A DNA stretch of 64,000 bases from JABDMH01 sp965223025 (GCA_965223025.1 CBDCVP010000022.1:1488001-1552000); one strand, 5' to 3'; shown: positions 1 to 8,197, numbered from the stretch's first letter. Translations and numbers: made by a program. Notes: generated by a model from the letters alone, not told the origin.

Positions 1-145
1 ATGCAGCTGGATCATACTGCTTGTAAAAGAGAAAGCCGACAACGACCATACCAATGATGACAGGCAGTATGACCCGAGACACACTGAAAGTCTTGAGCGC
101 TTCCTGTTTATCTGAGTCTGATATTGCCCTTGTCGGTCCTGCCAT
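1..145 (-). CDS. N-terminus of a membrane protein (partial)
   Basis: The reverse strand reads from an ATG at 145 to the window edge without a stop, giving 48 codons. The protein starts MAGPTRAISDSDKQEALK and then has one hydrophobic segment (residues about 23-42), so it is probably an inner-membrane protein with a short cytoplasmic head. The rest lies outside the window. The N-terminus resembles flippase-like (lysylphosphatidylglycerol synthase transmembrane) proteins of Bacteroidota, but that is a weak impression. It is divergent from the GlsB-type gene, with about 100 bp between the starts. Confidence 0.55.
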   Translation of the reverse strand, partial: MAGPTRAISDSDKQEALKTFSVSRVILPVIIGMVVVGFLFYKQYDPAA

Positions 146-243
146 GCTATCATTTGCTGAAGGAGATAAATATAAGGGTATCTATCAAAAGGCAATCCCT
201 TAAAAAAATACTACCTTTTGCAACGATTTAAATGCGATAAAAC

Positions 244-495
244 ATGGACTGGATCTATTTTCTGATAGTTGGTGCGCTTGCCGGTTGGTTGGGTAGCCTC
301 CTATTTAAAGGATCGGGTAGCGGCCTGATCATGAATATCTTGCTAGGCATCATCGGTGCCATCGTGGGTGGTTGGTTATTCGAAAAATTGGATATCAATG
401 TGGCTGGTTTTACCGGAGCTGTGGTGACTGCTGCGGTCGGTGCCTTTGTAGTGCTTTGGGTATATAGGCTCATAGGTGGTGGAAGAAGGAGATAA
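244..495 (+). CDS. GlsB/YeaQ/YmgE-family membrane protein
   Basis: The 83-residue protein is very hydrophobic, with three predicted membrane helices and the glycine-rich pattern of the transglycosylase-associated (GlsB/YeaQ/YmgE) family: GALAGWLGSLLFKG near the N-terminus and GIIGAIVGGWLFEKL in the middle, ending in a basic GGGRRR tail. Length is typical of the family (about 80-90 residues). These inner-membrane proteins are linked to general stress, but their biochemical role is not known. Its 3' end overlaps the start of the next gene by 20 bp, so the two may be co-transcribed. Confidence 0.85.
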   Translation: MDWIYFLIVGALAGWLGSLLFKGSGSGLIMNILLGIIGAIVGGWLFEKLDINVAGFTGAVVTAAVGAFVVLWVYRLIGGGRRR

Positions 496-1612
496 ACTTC
501 TTCAGTCCAAGCGTTCGAGACGCTGGCGCCTGGCGTTGGGAGCACTTGATCAGCAAAAAGGTGAGGAAGATCTCAATCAACTTGAAAAAACCATTGATGA
601 GACGCTGAGTGAACTGTATGAGTCAGAAAAGGAGGGCAGATTGACCAAATCTCGAACCCTCTCAGCCAAATGGTTTGCTAATATACGGACGCTCTTCCCT
701 GTGCCAATAGTCAGGGTGGTTCAAAAAGATGCCATCGAAAAGTTTGGCATTAAAAAACTATTGTCTCAACCCAATTTTCTCAACGAGGTAGAGCCAGATG
801 TAGAGATGGTAGCAGCCATCCTGTCTGTCAAGCAAGCGCTATCTGCCTCAGCTCTCTCTACAGCCCGCAGACTGGTCGAGCGACTGGCCAAGAACCTAGA
901 AAGCAAGCTAAAATTTCGACTGCTGGATCGTCTGGCAGGAAGACGTGATCCAGCTCAGCGCACCAGGCATCCTCGACCGATGGATATCGACTGGGACCTG
1001 ACCATTCGCCAAAACTTAAAGCATTATCAACACGATCTCAATACCATCATACCTGAGTTGTTGATCGGCAGACCAAGAAGACATCAAGCGTTAAAAAACA
1101 TCATACTTCTGGTGGATCAAAGTGCCTCAATGGCTGCATCTTTTATCCATGCTGGAGTGCTGGGCTCGGTGATGGCCAGCATCAAGAGTTTAAAAACGCA
1201 TTTAGTGATCTTTGATACGGATGTTGTGGACCTAAGTGCCTATTTGCAAGATCCCGTCGAGCTGCTCATGCGTGCCCAGCTTGGTGGAGGTACAAATATT
1301 CAGAAAGCACTGCATTATGCCACCCAATTATTAGAAGAAGGCAAGGATACGCTGGTGGTACTCATCAGTGATCTATTCGAAGGTGCACCTGATGACCTAA
1401 TGATTGGGCGAGTACAGCATTTGCTCAGGCGCGGAGTTCATGTCATATGCTTATTGGCACTTGATGATCAAGGTACTCCCGTGTACGATCGACAGATGGC
1501 TGCTCAATTGGCCAGCCTGGATGTGCCATCTTTTGCTGCTGCTCCCATTACCTTCCCTGAGGTCATGGCCGCAGCCTTGAATGGGGAGGATCTGAGTAGA
1601 TTCCAATCCTAG
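476..1612 (+). CDS. VWA-domain protein, YehP/CoxE-like
   Basis: This 378-residue protein has a helical N-terminal half and a C-terminal von Willebrand A domain. The metal-ion site is visible as DQSASM (DxSxS), GGTNI (the threonine) and ISDLFEG (the aspartate). Overall layout, and the RRWRLALG stretch near the N-terminus, match my memory of the Escherichia coli YehP type, which usually works with a MoxR-type AAA+ ATPase; no such partner is next to it. The start used is GTG at 476, inside the end of the upstream gene. Convergent with the rfbA pseudogene 13 bp downstream. A decayed copy of its last ~25 codons lies at 13246-13318. Confidence 0.82.
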   Translation: MVEEGDKLLQSKRSRRWRLALGALDQQKGEEDLNQLEKTIDETLSELYESEKEGRLTKSRTLSAKWFANIRTLFPVPIVRVVQKDAIEKFGIKKLLSQPNFLNEVEPDVEMVAAILSVKQALSASALSTARRLVERLAKNLESKLKFRLLDRLAGRRDPAQRTRHPRPMDIDWDLTIRQNLKHYQHDLNTIIPELLIGRPRRHQALKNIILLVDQSASMAASFIHAGVLGSVMASIKSLKTHLVIFDTDVVDLSAYLQDPVELLMRAQLGGGTNIQKALHYATQLLEEGKDTLVVLISDLFEGAPDDLMIGRVQHLLRRGVHVICLLALDDQGTPVYDRQMAAQLASLDVPSFAAAPITFPEVMAAALNGEDLSRFQS

Positions 1613-1625
1613 CATCCTTCAGATC

Positions 1626-2000
1626 CTATCCATTTAGACTCATGAGGTATTCGCTTCAAATAGCGAGGTGCCAAATTCACCGGTGTAGCCGATTGGATTA
1701 ATTTGTTTTGAAAGACTACCTCCAAGTTGCAGTCCAAATTTGAGCCCCTGTCTGTCCTCGATTGTTTGTTCACACTGACCTGATTGAATCAATAATTCGG
1801 TGAAGCTATATCTCACTGAGCAATACCTCTACGTAAGCCACCACGAGAGTTGCCCAGTCCCCAGATCTTGTCAATCGACGTAGGTCATCTCCTTTCGGGA
1901 TCTGCCACCCGATAGGCAAAAATATTGTCACCAAGTATCAGGGCAACTTCCTGATCGGCGATAAAGACTCGCCGATGATGAATGGAGTGACGGTTTGGGC
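1626..2000 (-). pseudogene. decayed rfbA (glucose-1-phosphate thymidylyltransferase) fragment
   Basis: The plus-strand sequence is clearly homologous to the intact rfbA at 13326-14186, starting at the same stop codon position (CTA at 1626). Shared blocks include GAGGTATTCGC, AGCAATACCTCTAC, ACCCGATAGGCAAA and an almost unbroken ATTGTCACCAAGTATCAGGG. Many substitutions, frameshifts and at least two large internal deletions (between about 1890 and 1925) destroy the reading frame. Similarity fades near 2000; the 5' third is missing. From there to 2146 I see nothing recognisable. It lies convergent to the VWA gene, just as intact rfbA does to the VWA remnant. Confidence 0.85.
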
Positions 2001-2146
2001 ACTAGCACTGAACGCCTAGATTCCAGGTTCAGTGACCCTTACATAGCGTTCGCCGGAAAACTATTTCTCCCCCATCCTTCTTGTTGGACCGCATGAACTT
2101 GACCAGGGTGAATGAGCATTCACAGATTGATCTTCGCTCTGGATCG

Positions 2147-2181
2147 TGTTAAATAGCATATTTCACCATGCTCTAAAGCAT
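2147..2181. promoter_or_regulatory. paired palindromic operator upstream of the MbnP/MbnH operon
   Basis: Two palindromes with centres 22 bp apart: TGTTAAATAGCA (2147-2158) and ATGCTCTAAAGCAT (2168-2181). The same arrangement, about 24 of 34 bases identical, is found at 11987-12021 upstream of the haem peroxidase. The proximal palindrome is centred 36.5 bp from the last base of the likely -7 element, as at the peroxidase. The spacing fits dimeric activator sites near -41 and -62, the usual places for Crp/Fnr proteins; the regulator itself is inferred. Confidence 0.5.
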
Positions 2182-2203
2182 CTTCTCCAAAGACAAAATC
2201 TGC

Positions 2204-2211
2204 TTTTTTTG
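2204..2211 (+). promoter_or_regulatory. possible promoter -7 element
   Basis: TTTTTTTG partly matches the Bacteroidota -7 consensus TAnnTTTG (the TA is missing). It is picked mainly because it stands at the same distance from the paired palindromes as the better TACTTTTG element of the peroxidase gene. About 90 bp before the start codon at 2301. Confidence 0.3.
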
Positions 2212-2300
2212 CCGTATGAACTGGTTCTTCGCTGGGTAAATAAATCGGGTGTTCACTGGATTAATAATAAACGCAAAATGTTGAGATCAAACGATAATTA

Positions 2301-3704
2301 ATGAATCATCTACCTATTGATAGAAGGTTTTTGGTTAGAAGCCTTTGTATTGGCTTGTTGCTCATTGGTGCTCTGCCCCTAAATGCCCATGTCAAATGGT
2401 TTAGCAAGTATAGTTTTACAGATCCACCATTACAATTAGCAGATGTGGGCAATCTGATATTTTGGGTTCTCTTAATTATCAGTATGATAACGGTGGGACT
2501 CTTGACCCTCGCAGATAAGGAAATTGAAAGGACAACATGGTATCAGAAAGGAAGTGTCATGTTAGGTAAATACAAGGATAAGTCCGTACTCATAATGCGG
2601 GTTGCGACCGCTGCAGTTTTATTGGTCTCTTGGCAGCTGAACACTCTAGTCATGCCGGAACTTCACAGCAATTACGAATGGATGAATTGGTTGCAATTTT
2701 TTCTGGTCCTTTTATTGACATTCAAAAAGACCGTTCCTTGGGCTGGTGCAGGCCTATTGTTTGTTTACATGATTGGGGTATTGCAATTCGGGATTTTTCA
2801 TATGCTTGATTACTTCCTTATTGTGGGTGTTGGGTACTTCCTCTGGGTGAGCTACAGCAAACCTAAACTCAAAGCCACCGGATTATTTCTCTTATATGTA
2901 TCCTTGGGTTTTTCGCTATGCTGGGCCGGAATGGAGAAACTGATTTATCCTTCGTGGGGAGTGTATTTGTTGGAGCAATATCCACAACTCTCCTTAGGTG
3001 TCGGAGAAAAACTATTTATAAAGGGAGCAGCATTTATCGAAATCAGTGTGGGCATCATGTTTATATTCTGTTTCTTGCACCGCATTCTAGCTCTGGTTGT
3101 GACAATCTTGTTCTTTTTAACTTCGTTGGTTTTTGGCAAAACGGAGATCATAGGTCATCTTTTGATTCATGCCACGCTGATCATATTTCTAATTGAAGGC
3201 TCTGGTGATACTTTTAAGATTTTGCCTCAATTCTATCGGGGTTTAGGCCGTAAACCCTTCTTTGCAGCGCTGGGATTTGTACTCCTTTTGTTTGTCTTTC
3301 TGATCCCTTACACTTACGGGGCTAACAAACAATTTAATCTGGCGATGCAAAGACAACTTGGTGATCATCCACATAATGTTGAAATTTCTGATGATGAAAT
3401 CGCTCCTAAGATTGCGCTCGAAGTGAGTGAAGACCAGATCGGAGGCTGGAATATCAGTATCATTGCGCAAAACTTCATCTTAGCATCTCCTGATGTTGCC
3501 TCAGATTACCACGAAATTTCGGGTTACGGAATTCTACTAGTCGACAACAAAATGGTAGGGCGCATTTATGGCACACATTCCTATTTACCATTGCTGGATC
3601 CGGGAATTTATAGCATTGAAGTGATATTGCACGATCATAGGCATGGGCAGTTAACTCATCTTGGTATGCTAATTGGTGCCAGTCATAAACTTGTAGTTGA
3701 TTGA
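2301..3704 (+). CDS. DoxX-like membrane protein with C-terminal soluble domain
   Basis: The 467-residue protein begins with a short hydrophobic segment and the motif AHVKWF, followed by about eight to ten membrane helices to about residue 345, then a soluble tail of about 120 residues, probably periplasmic. The helical part resembles DoxX-type membrane proteins (GFSLCWAGMEKLIYPSWG is a typical DoxX stretch). The function is unknown. It is the first gene of a cluster with an MbnP-like lipoprotein and an MbnH-like di-haem protein (gaps 53 and 9 bp), so a role in copper or haem-protein maturation or electron delivery is conceivable, but this is inferred from position only. Confidence 0.6.
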   Translation: MNHLPIDRRFLVRSLCIGLLLIGALPLNAHVKWFSKYSFTDPPLQLADVGNLIFWVLLIISMITVGLLTLADKEIERTTWYQKGSVMLGKYKDKSVLIMRVATAAVLLVSWQLNTLVMPELHSNYEWMNWLQFFLVLLLTFKKTVPWAGAGLLFVYMIGVLQFGIFHMLDYFLIVGVGYFLWVSYSKPKLKATGLFLLYVSLGFSLCWAGMEKLIYPSWGVYLLEQYPQLSLGVGEKLFIKGAAFIEISVGIMFIFCFLHRILALVVTILFFLTSLVFGKTEIIGHLLIHATLIIFLIEGSGDTFKILPQFYRGLGRKPFFAALGFVLLLFVFLIPYTYGANKQFNLAMQRQLGDHPHNVEISDDEIAPKIALEVSEDQIGGWNISIIAQNFILASPDVASDYHEISGYGILLVDNKMVGRIYGTHSYLPLLDPGIYSIEVILHDHRHGQLTHLGMLIGASHKLVVD

Positions 3705-3757
3705 AAGAGAGGTAGTAAAATAAATTCGGTCTCTCAGTAATAATAATTTCTGAATCA

Positions 3758-4507
3758 ATGATTCTAAATATTATAAAAATTAAACTAACCATTTTTTCTC
3801 TTTTCTTTCTGTTATGTGGCTGCAAGAAGGTCAATAACAATACTACTTTCTTATATATTGAGCATGTTGTAAAGGGAGATAAACTAGAATTTGAAGCGCA
3901 GAAATATCATACAGCTGTTGGACATAAATACAGCATATTTACATTAAAGTACTATATTTCAAACTTTGTCTTGGAAGGAACAGATGGATCTACTTATCTA
4001 ACTGATATAGTCCAGTATTGTGACGCCAAGGAGCCGAAAACCTGCAGAGTTAATCTAGGATCAATTCCTTCGGGTACCTATAACAAAATATCATTCATTT
4101 TCGGACTAGACAAGAGCAAGAACATTGAAGGTGGATTAAAGAATACGATTACGAATGCTAATATGGAATGGCCGATCCCTGGGGAGAAAGGCTATCACTA
4201 TATGAAGCTGGAGGGAAAGTATGAAACTTTAAATATGCATGTTGAGCGAAGCTTTAATCTGCATACAGGAGCAACGAGAAACAATCAGAATTTTATTCGG
4301 ATCGAATTAGATCTTCCCGGATCAGAATTAGGTGCTAAGGATTGTGTTATAAATCTGGTGATGGATATCGATGAATGGCTGCATTACCCAAATGATTACG
4401 ATTTTGAGGAATTTGGCCAGGGGATTATGTCCAATCAGACCGCCCAGGAAAAACTGAAGCAGAATGGGATCGATGTGTTTCGTCTTGCTTCTCCAGATAA
4501 AATCTGA
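3758..4507 (+). CDS. MbnP-family copper-binding lipoprotein
   Basis: The protein has 249 residues and a lipoprotein signal ending LFFLLCGCKK, which predicts an acylated cysteine near residue 22. After it comes the family pattern LEFEAQKYHTAVGHKYSIF, then KYYISNFVLEG, typical of MbnP-like proteins. In methanotroph methanobactin operons MbnP is a periplasmic copper-binding protein whose tryptophan is oxidised by the di-haem enzyme MbnH. Here an MbnH-like gene follows 9 bp downstream, supporting the same partnership. No methanobactin biosynthesis genes (mbnA, mbnB, mbnC) are in the window. Family call is good; copper binding is inferred. Confidence 0.8.
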   Translation: MILNIIKIKLTIFSLFFLLCGCKKVNNNTTFLYIEHVVKGDKLEFEAQKYHTAVGHKYSIFTLKYYISNFVLEGTDGSTYLTDIVQYCDAKEPKTCRVNLGSIPSGTYNKISFIFGLDKSKNIEGGLKNTITNANMEWPIPGEKGYHYMKLEGKYETLNMHVERSFNLHTGATRNNQNFIRIELDLPGSELGAKDCVINLVMDIDEWLHYPNDYDFEEFGQGIMSNQTAQEKLKQNGIDVFRLASPDKI

Positions 4508-4516
4508 AGGAGTTGT

Positions 4517-5590
4517 ATGAGACAAGTAATCAGAAAGTGGTGGAGCCTCCTTCTGCCTTTTGGTTTTGCGCAGTGTCACTTGGATCTCAATGTGGATAAT
4601 TCGACTTACCATAATCCTATTCCGTATGAGCTTCATTTATCTCCACAGTTCCCTGATATCCCATTTCCGCCAGACAATCCCTTGACGACTGATGGAGTGA
4701 ATTTGGGTCGGATGTTATTCTTTGATCCTATCTTATCTCGAGATAGTTCCCAATCATGCAGCAGCTGTCATATTCCGAAATTTTCCTTCAGTGATACCGC
4801 ACAATTTGGCACAGGTGTCGATAAAATGGAAGGTCATCGCAATGGAATGCCGCTAATCAATTGCGCCTGGAATACAAGTTTATTTTGGGATGGTAGATCA
4901 CCCGACCTTGAAAAGCAAGCATTGGCCCCAGTCGTGAATCCCATAGAGATGCATGAATCCTGGAAAAGGGTCATAAGTAAAATAGAGCGCTCGGATTCTT
5001 ACCCTGAACTATTTGTGGCAGCTTTTGGTAAGAGATACATCGACAAGCATCTTGTGACAAAAGCATTGGCACAGTTTGAAAGAACACTGATCTCAGAAAA
5101 CTCTAAATACGATCGAGTGCTAAGAAATGAAGACACATTTACAGAACACGAACTGAGGGGATTATCTCTCTTCTTCACAGAAAAAGCCGACTGTTTTCAT
5201 TGCCATGGAAATATTCTGTTCACTGATCTGGCTTTCCATAACATTGGATTAGATAGTGTCTATACAGACCATGGTTTAGAAAAATATTCAGGGAGAAGAA
5301 GGGATCGGGGCAAATTTAAGACGCCGACTTTAAGAAATCTTCTGTTCACTGCACCCTATATGCACGACGGGAGATTCTCTACCCTCGAAGAAGTAGTTGA
5401 TTTTTACAGTGAAGGTGTTGAAGAATCACCAATGATTGATCCTCTAATGAAGTATGTTGATCAGGGAGGTGTTCGATTGAATCAGAATGAGAAGAAGGAT
5501 CTCATTGCCTTTTTACTTACATTGACAGATTCCACTTTCATAACTGATCCAAGGTTCTCGAATCCCTTCCCCCACCTTATGTCGGAATAG
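4517..5590 (+). CDS. di-haem cytochrome c peroxidase family protein, MbnH/MauG-like
   Basis: The 357-residue protein carries two c-type haem motifs, CSSCH at residues 81-85 and CFHCH at 226-230, in the spacing of bacterial di-haem peroxidases. Other family blocks are GRMLFFDPILS before the first haem, a WDGRSPDLEKQALAP stretch between the haems, and KTPTLRNLLFTAPYMHDG near the C-terminus. A short N-terminal hydrophobic stretch suggests export. Because the gene lies 9 bp behind an MbnP-like gene, it is best read as MbnH-like: an enzyme forming a high-valent haem state to oxidise MbnP. A plain H2O2-detoxifying peroxidase is the alternative. GGAG upstream of the ATG resembles a Shine-Dalgarno. 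Confidence 0.85.
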   Translation: MRQVIRKWWSLLLPFGFAQCHLDLNVDNSTYHNPIPYELHLSPQFPDIPFPPDNPLTTDGVNLGRMLFFDPILSRDSSQSCSSCHIPKFSFSDTAQFGTGVDKMEGHRNGMPLINCAWNTSLFWDGRSPDLEKQALAPVVNPIEMHESWKRVISKIERSDSYPELFVAAFGKRYIDKHLVTKALAQFERTLISENSKYDRVLRNEDTFTEHELRGLSLFFTEKADCFHCHGNILFTDLAFHNIGLDSVYTDHGLEKYSGRRRDRGKFKTPTLRNLLFTAPYMHDGRFSTLEEVVDFYSEGVEESPMIDPLMKYVDQGGVRLNQNEKKDLIAFLLTLTDSTFITDPRFSNPFPHLMSE

Positions 5591-5619
5591 GAATCCGAAA
5601 CTGATATTCCTCCAATAAA

Positions 5620-5990
5620 TTAGGCAGTAATTTTAGCTAATATTGATGGGATCGCTATGGAGCGACACAGATCATGAATACCGGCCAAGGCAGCCTTTTT
5701 AGCAGCACTGTGTTCACCGATGTGCAGATTAAGATCCTGGATTTCCTTCCTATTCGTCACTACTTTGAGAACAATATCGTAAATTTAGCAGATGGCATCT
5801 TCGAGCATCTTTACCTTCAAAATAGAAATAGAAAAGATGGCATCTTCGAGCATCTTTACCTTCAAAATAGAAATAGAAAAGATTTGTAGGGTCAGGGCAT
5901 AGCAGACCCTCCATATTAAATATTTTGTGCAATGATCTAAGCTTAGCCGTATCGCTATATGGCCTGTTCTGCACACATCACTAGTTTGAC
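5620..5990 (-). pseudogene. remnant of an unidentified short gene
   Basis: On the reverse strand one frame runs for about 125 codons down to a TAA at 5620-5622, broken by a single in-frame TAA at 5785-5787. The last 55 codons look protein-like (IYDIVLKVVTNRKEIQDLN, then HIGEHSAAKKAALAGIHD). Just upstream of the stop a 45-bp (15-codon) unit is duplicated in tandem. I do not recognise the family. An inverted repeat (AGGGTC / GACCCT) lies near 5888-5910. The rest of the 430-bp gap holds the palindrome at 5986-6000. It may be a dead gene or a non-coding stretch with chance openness. Confidence 0.35.
5791..5883. repeat. 45-bp tandem direct repeat, two copies
   Basis: The unit beginning GATGGCATCTTCGAGCATCT occupies 5791-5835 and is repeated exactly at 5836-5880, with three more matching bases. 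The identity of the copies points to a recent duplication. The length is a multiple of three and keeps the reverse-strand frame. Confidence 0.95.
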
Positions 5991-6000
5991 CGAAGGTCAA
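5986..6000. promoter_or_regulatory. perfect palindrome TTGACC-GAA-GGTCAA
   Basis: Six-base arms with a 3-base spacer, ending 19 bp before the ATG at 6020. Size and place suit an operator for a dimeric repressor acting on the 603-residue gene. No regulator gene is adjacent and the site is single in what I could scan. Confidence 0.45.
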
Positions 6001-6019
6001 TCCGTAAAATTCAAAAATT

Positions 6020-7831
6020 ATGGTAAAAGCACATTCATTTCATGTTCCTGTAATGGGCATAGGATACACTTTAGATACTCCCTTGAAAGTAGCTCATTTT
6101 GGTATTGACTCTGTCATATCCACGGTAGATGATATTCTCATGGAGAAGTTAAGAGCGATGTATTGCCGTAAGTATGCTCTCCCTTACACAGAAATCACCA
6201 CAAAGATCGAGGATTTTCGAGCTAGGAGAATCACGGCATATCTTAATCTGATTCAAGACCTTGCCAAGAAAAATTTTGCCAAACTTAAATCTCAAGTTTT
6301 TCGAAAAGGCACCAAACTATGGGAGTATCTCGATTTGTTGCCAGATCACTCATCCATAAAGAAAGATTTTACCAATCTTTTTGGTGAATCTACGAGTTCC
6401 ATAGATTTCGAAAAATGGATCAACGAACACCTTGTCATGGGCAGCATCGACATAAATATCATGACCAAAATTGATAAAGAGAACTATAGAAACGATGTAA
6501 AATTACCTTCAGAATTCAATGATGCACATGCAGGACTCAGGGGATATGCTAATAGTGATCTGAAATCTTCAATAGTACTTTCAGCAGGATTAAACCCTAG
6601 GCTGTATGGTTATCTTGCAAATTTCAATTGTTTCTTCCCTGATGAACAAGGTGAAATTGACAAGAAAATTGTCCTAAAGGTCAGTGACTTCCGGTCAGCA
6701 ATGATTCAAGGCAAATTTCTTGCAAAAAAGGGGCTGTGGGTTTCTGAATATCGCATAGAATCAGGATTGAATTGTGGTGGTCACGCTTTTGCAACTGATG
6801 GATACTTAATGGGTCCCATCTTAGAGCAATTTTGGGAGAGACGAAAGGAATTGACTTCGCAAATGCATGAACTTCTTGTGGAGGCGCTTTCTAGGATGAA
6901 TCGTTCGGTACCAAAAACGACCTTGCCTTTGCGGATCTCTGCCCAGGGAGGAGTCGGGACTGCTGAGGAACATCGGTTTCTTATTGATTATTATAAGGTA
7001 GATTCAGTTGGCTGGGGTTCCCCCTTTTTACTCGTACCCGAAGTTACAACGGTTGACATGGAGACAAGGGAAAAATTGGCTAAAGCCAAGGAAGAAGATC
7101 TATATCTAAGTGATATTTCACCCTTAGGAGTACCTTTTAATAATCTCAAGGGTAACACTAAAGATATCGAGAAGTACGATCGAATAGAAAAGGGCAAACC
7201 TGGCAGCCCCTGTCCCAGAAAATTCGTTGAATTCAATAAAGAATTTACAGACAAGGGGATTTGTCCGGCTTCAAGACAGTACCAGGTTCTAAAATTGAAA
7301 CAACTGAAGGAAAGGGGATTATCGAGGGAACAATATCAAACAGAGTTTCGCAAAGTAGTGGATAAATCGTGCATATGTGTTGGATTAGGAACGGCCGTCT
7401 TATTGGAGAACGATCTTGATACAAAAAGAGAGGGCAAAGGAGTATCTGTTTGCCCAGGCCCAAATATGGCATATTTTTCGAAAGTATTGAGCCTAGAAGA
7501 GATGATCGATCACATCTACGGTAGATCAGATAATATCAGTCGGAGGGATAGGCCAAATGTCTTTATGAACGAATTGAAAATCTATATCGATTACCTCGAA
7601 AATAAGGTAGCGGAATCCATGGCCTCCTTGTCAATTAGGCAAAAGAAACACTTCAAAACCTTTGCACAGAATTTGATGAAGAGTATATCCTATTATGAGA
7701 AATTATTCGCTGATTTAGATATGGCATTTGGAAAGGCGAAGCAGGAAATTCTCCTCGATTTGGATCTAAGTAGAGGAAGATTACACCGGCTTGATTTAAG
7801 CATCGAGAACCAATCTGTTAATCTGTGTTAG
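6020..7831 (+). CDS. conserved protein of unknown function
   Basis: The protein has 603 residues, no signal peptide and no clear membrane helix. I believe similar proteins occur widely in Bacteroidota, but I cannot name the family. The middle has glycine-rich, TIM-barrel-like stretches: NCGGHAFATDGYLMGP (about 252-267) and RISAQGGVGTAEEH (about 309-322), the latter resembling the phosphate-binding loop of nitronate-monooxygenase/PfaD-type flavoproteins. The second half has spaced cysteines in GSPCPRKF, GICPASRQY, KSCICVG and VSVCPGP that could bind an iron-sulfur cluster. A flavin or Fe-S enzyme is my inference. A palindrome sits just upstream; hairpin elements lie downstream. Confidence 0.6.
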   Translation: MVKAHSFHVPVMGIGYTLDTPLKVAHFGIDSVISTVDDILMEKLRAMYCRKYALPYTEITTKIEDFRARRITAYLNLIQDLAKKNFAKLKSQVFRKGTKLWEYLDLLPDHSSIKKDFTNLFGESTSSIDFEKWINEHLVMGSIDINIMTKIDKENYRNDVKLPSEFNDAHAGLRGYANSDLKSSIVLSAGLNPRLYGYLANFNCFFPDEQGEIDKKIVLKVSDFRSAMIQGKFLAKKGLWVSEYRIESGLNCGGHAFATDGYLMGPILEQFWERRKELTSQMHELLVEALSRMNRSVPKTTLPLRISAQGGVGTAEEHRFLIDYYKVDSVGWGSPFLLVPEVTTVDMETREKLAKAKEEDLYLSDISPLGVPFNNLKGNTKDIEKYDRIEKGKPGSPCPRKFVEFNKEFTDKGICPASRQYQVLKLKQLKERGLSREQYQTEFRKVVDKSCICVGLGTAVLLENDLDTKREGKGVSVCPGPNMAYFSKVLSLEEMIDHIYGRSDNISRRDRPNVFMNELKIYIDYLENKVAESMASLSIRQKKHFKTFAQNLMKSISYYEKLFADLDMAFGKAKQEILLDLDLSRGRLHRLDLSIENQSVNLC

Positions 7832-7854
7832 GGTTTGCCTTTAAAAAACACTAG

Positions 7855-7975
7855 GTCCACTCCCTGATTATCTAGCCTATTTTTGATAATGATACCAAGG
7901 TTTGATTTAGCCCCGACTCCTTCGATGAGAGTCTGGTAATATTCTCGATCATGCTAGATAATCTTCCGGGTGGAC
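7855..7975. repeat. 121-bp element with imperfect terminal inverted repeats
   Basis: GTCCAC-n5-GATTATCTAGC at 7855-7876 is mirrored by GCTAGATAATC-n6-GTGGAC at 7953-7975, so 17 paired bases flank an internal bulge. A second smaller hairpin (GACTC / GAGTC type) sits in the middle near 7914-7933. It carries no open frame. It could be a MITE-like element or a structured transcript following the 603-residue gene. Confidence 0.6.
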
Positions 7976-8040
7976 TAACCCCCTAATAATTGGAGCGATT
8001 TTCTCTTAGTTAATCAAATCATCTAAATTGGCCACCCGCC

Positions 8041-8113
8041 ATAGACTCTTCCGCTGCCAACCCCTCAATTTGATGGCATATTATAATAGCGGATTGGCAG
8101 CGGAAGAGTCTAT
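8041..8113. repeat. 20-bp perfect inverted repeat with 33-bp loop
   Basis: The left arm is ATAGACTCTTCCGCTGCCAA (8041-8060) and its exact reverse complement lies at 8094-8113. There is no T-run after the second arm, so it is not a standard terminator. It lies beside insertion-sequence-like repeats, so a transposon-related origin is likely. The 568-bp gap 7832-8399 otherwise shows no gene I can support. Confidence 0.85.
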
Positions 8114-8160
8114 CACCCACGCCGGTCTATGCTTAGGGATTTTTTTGACTTTAGGATTAC

Positions 8161-8197
8161 CAGTGGCACTATTTCACCAAAATCAGTGGCACTATTT
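8161..8197 (+). mobile_element. insertion sequence end remnant, IS21-like terminal repeats
   Basis: CAGTGGCACTATTT occurs at 8161-8174 and again at 8184-8197 (23-bp period). Multiple short direct repeats of this GTGGCACTATTT type at the ends are, as I remember, typical of IS21-family elements in Bacteroidota. No istA/istB reading frame remains and I found no matching opposite end, so this is an orphan end. Confidence 0.45.
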
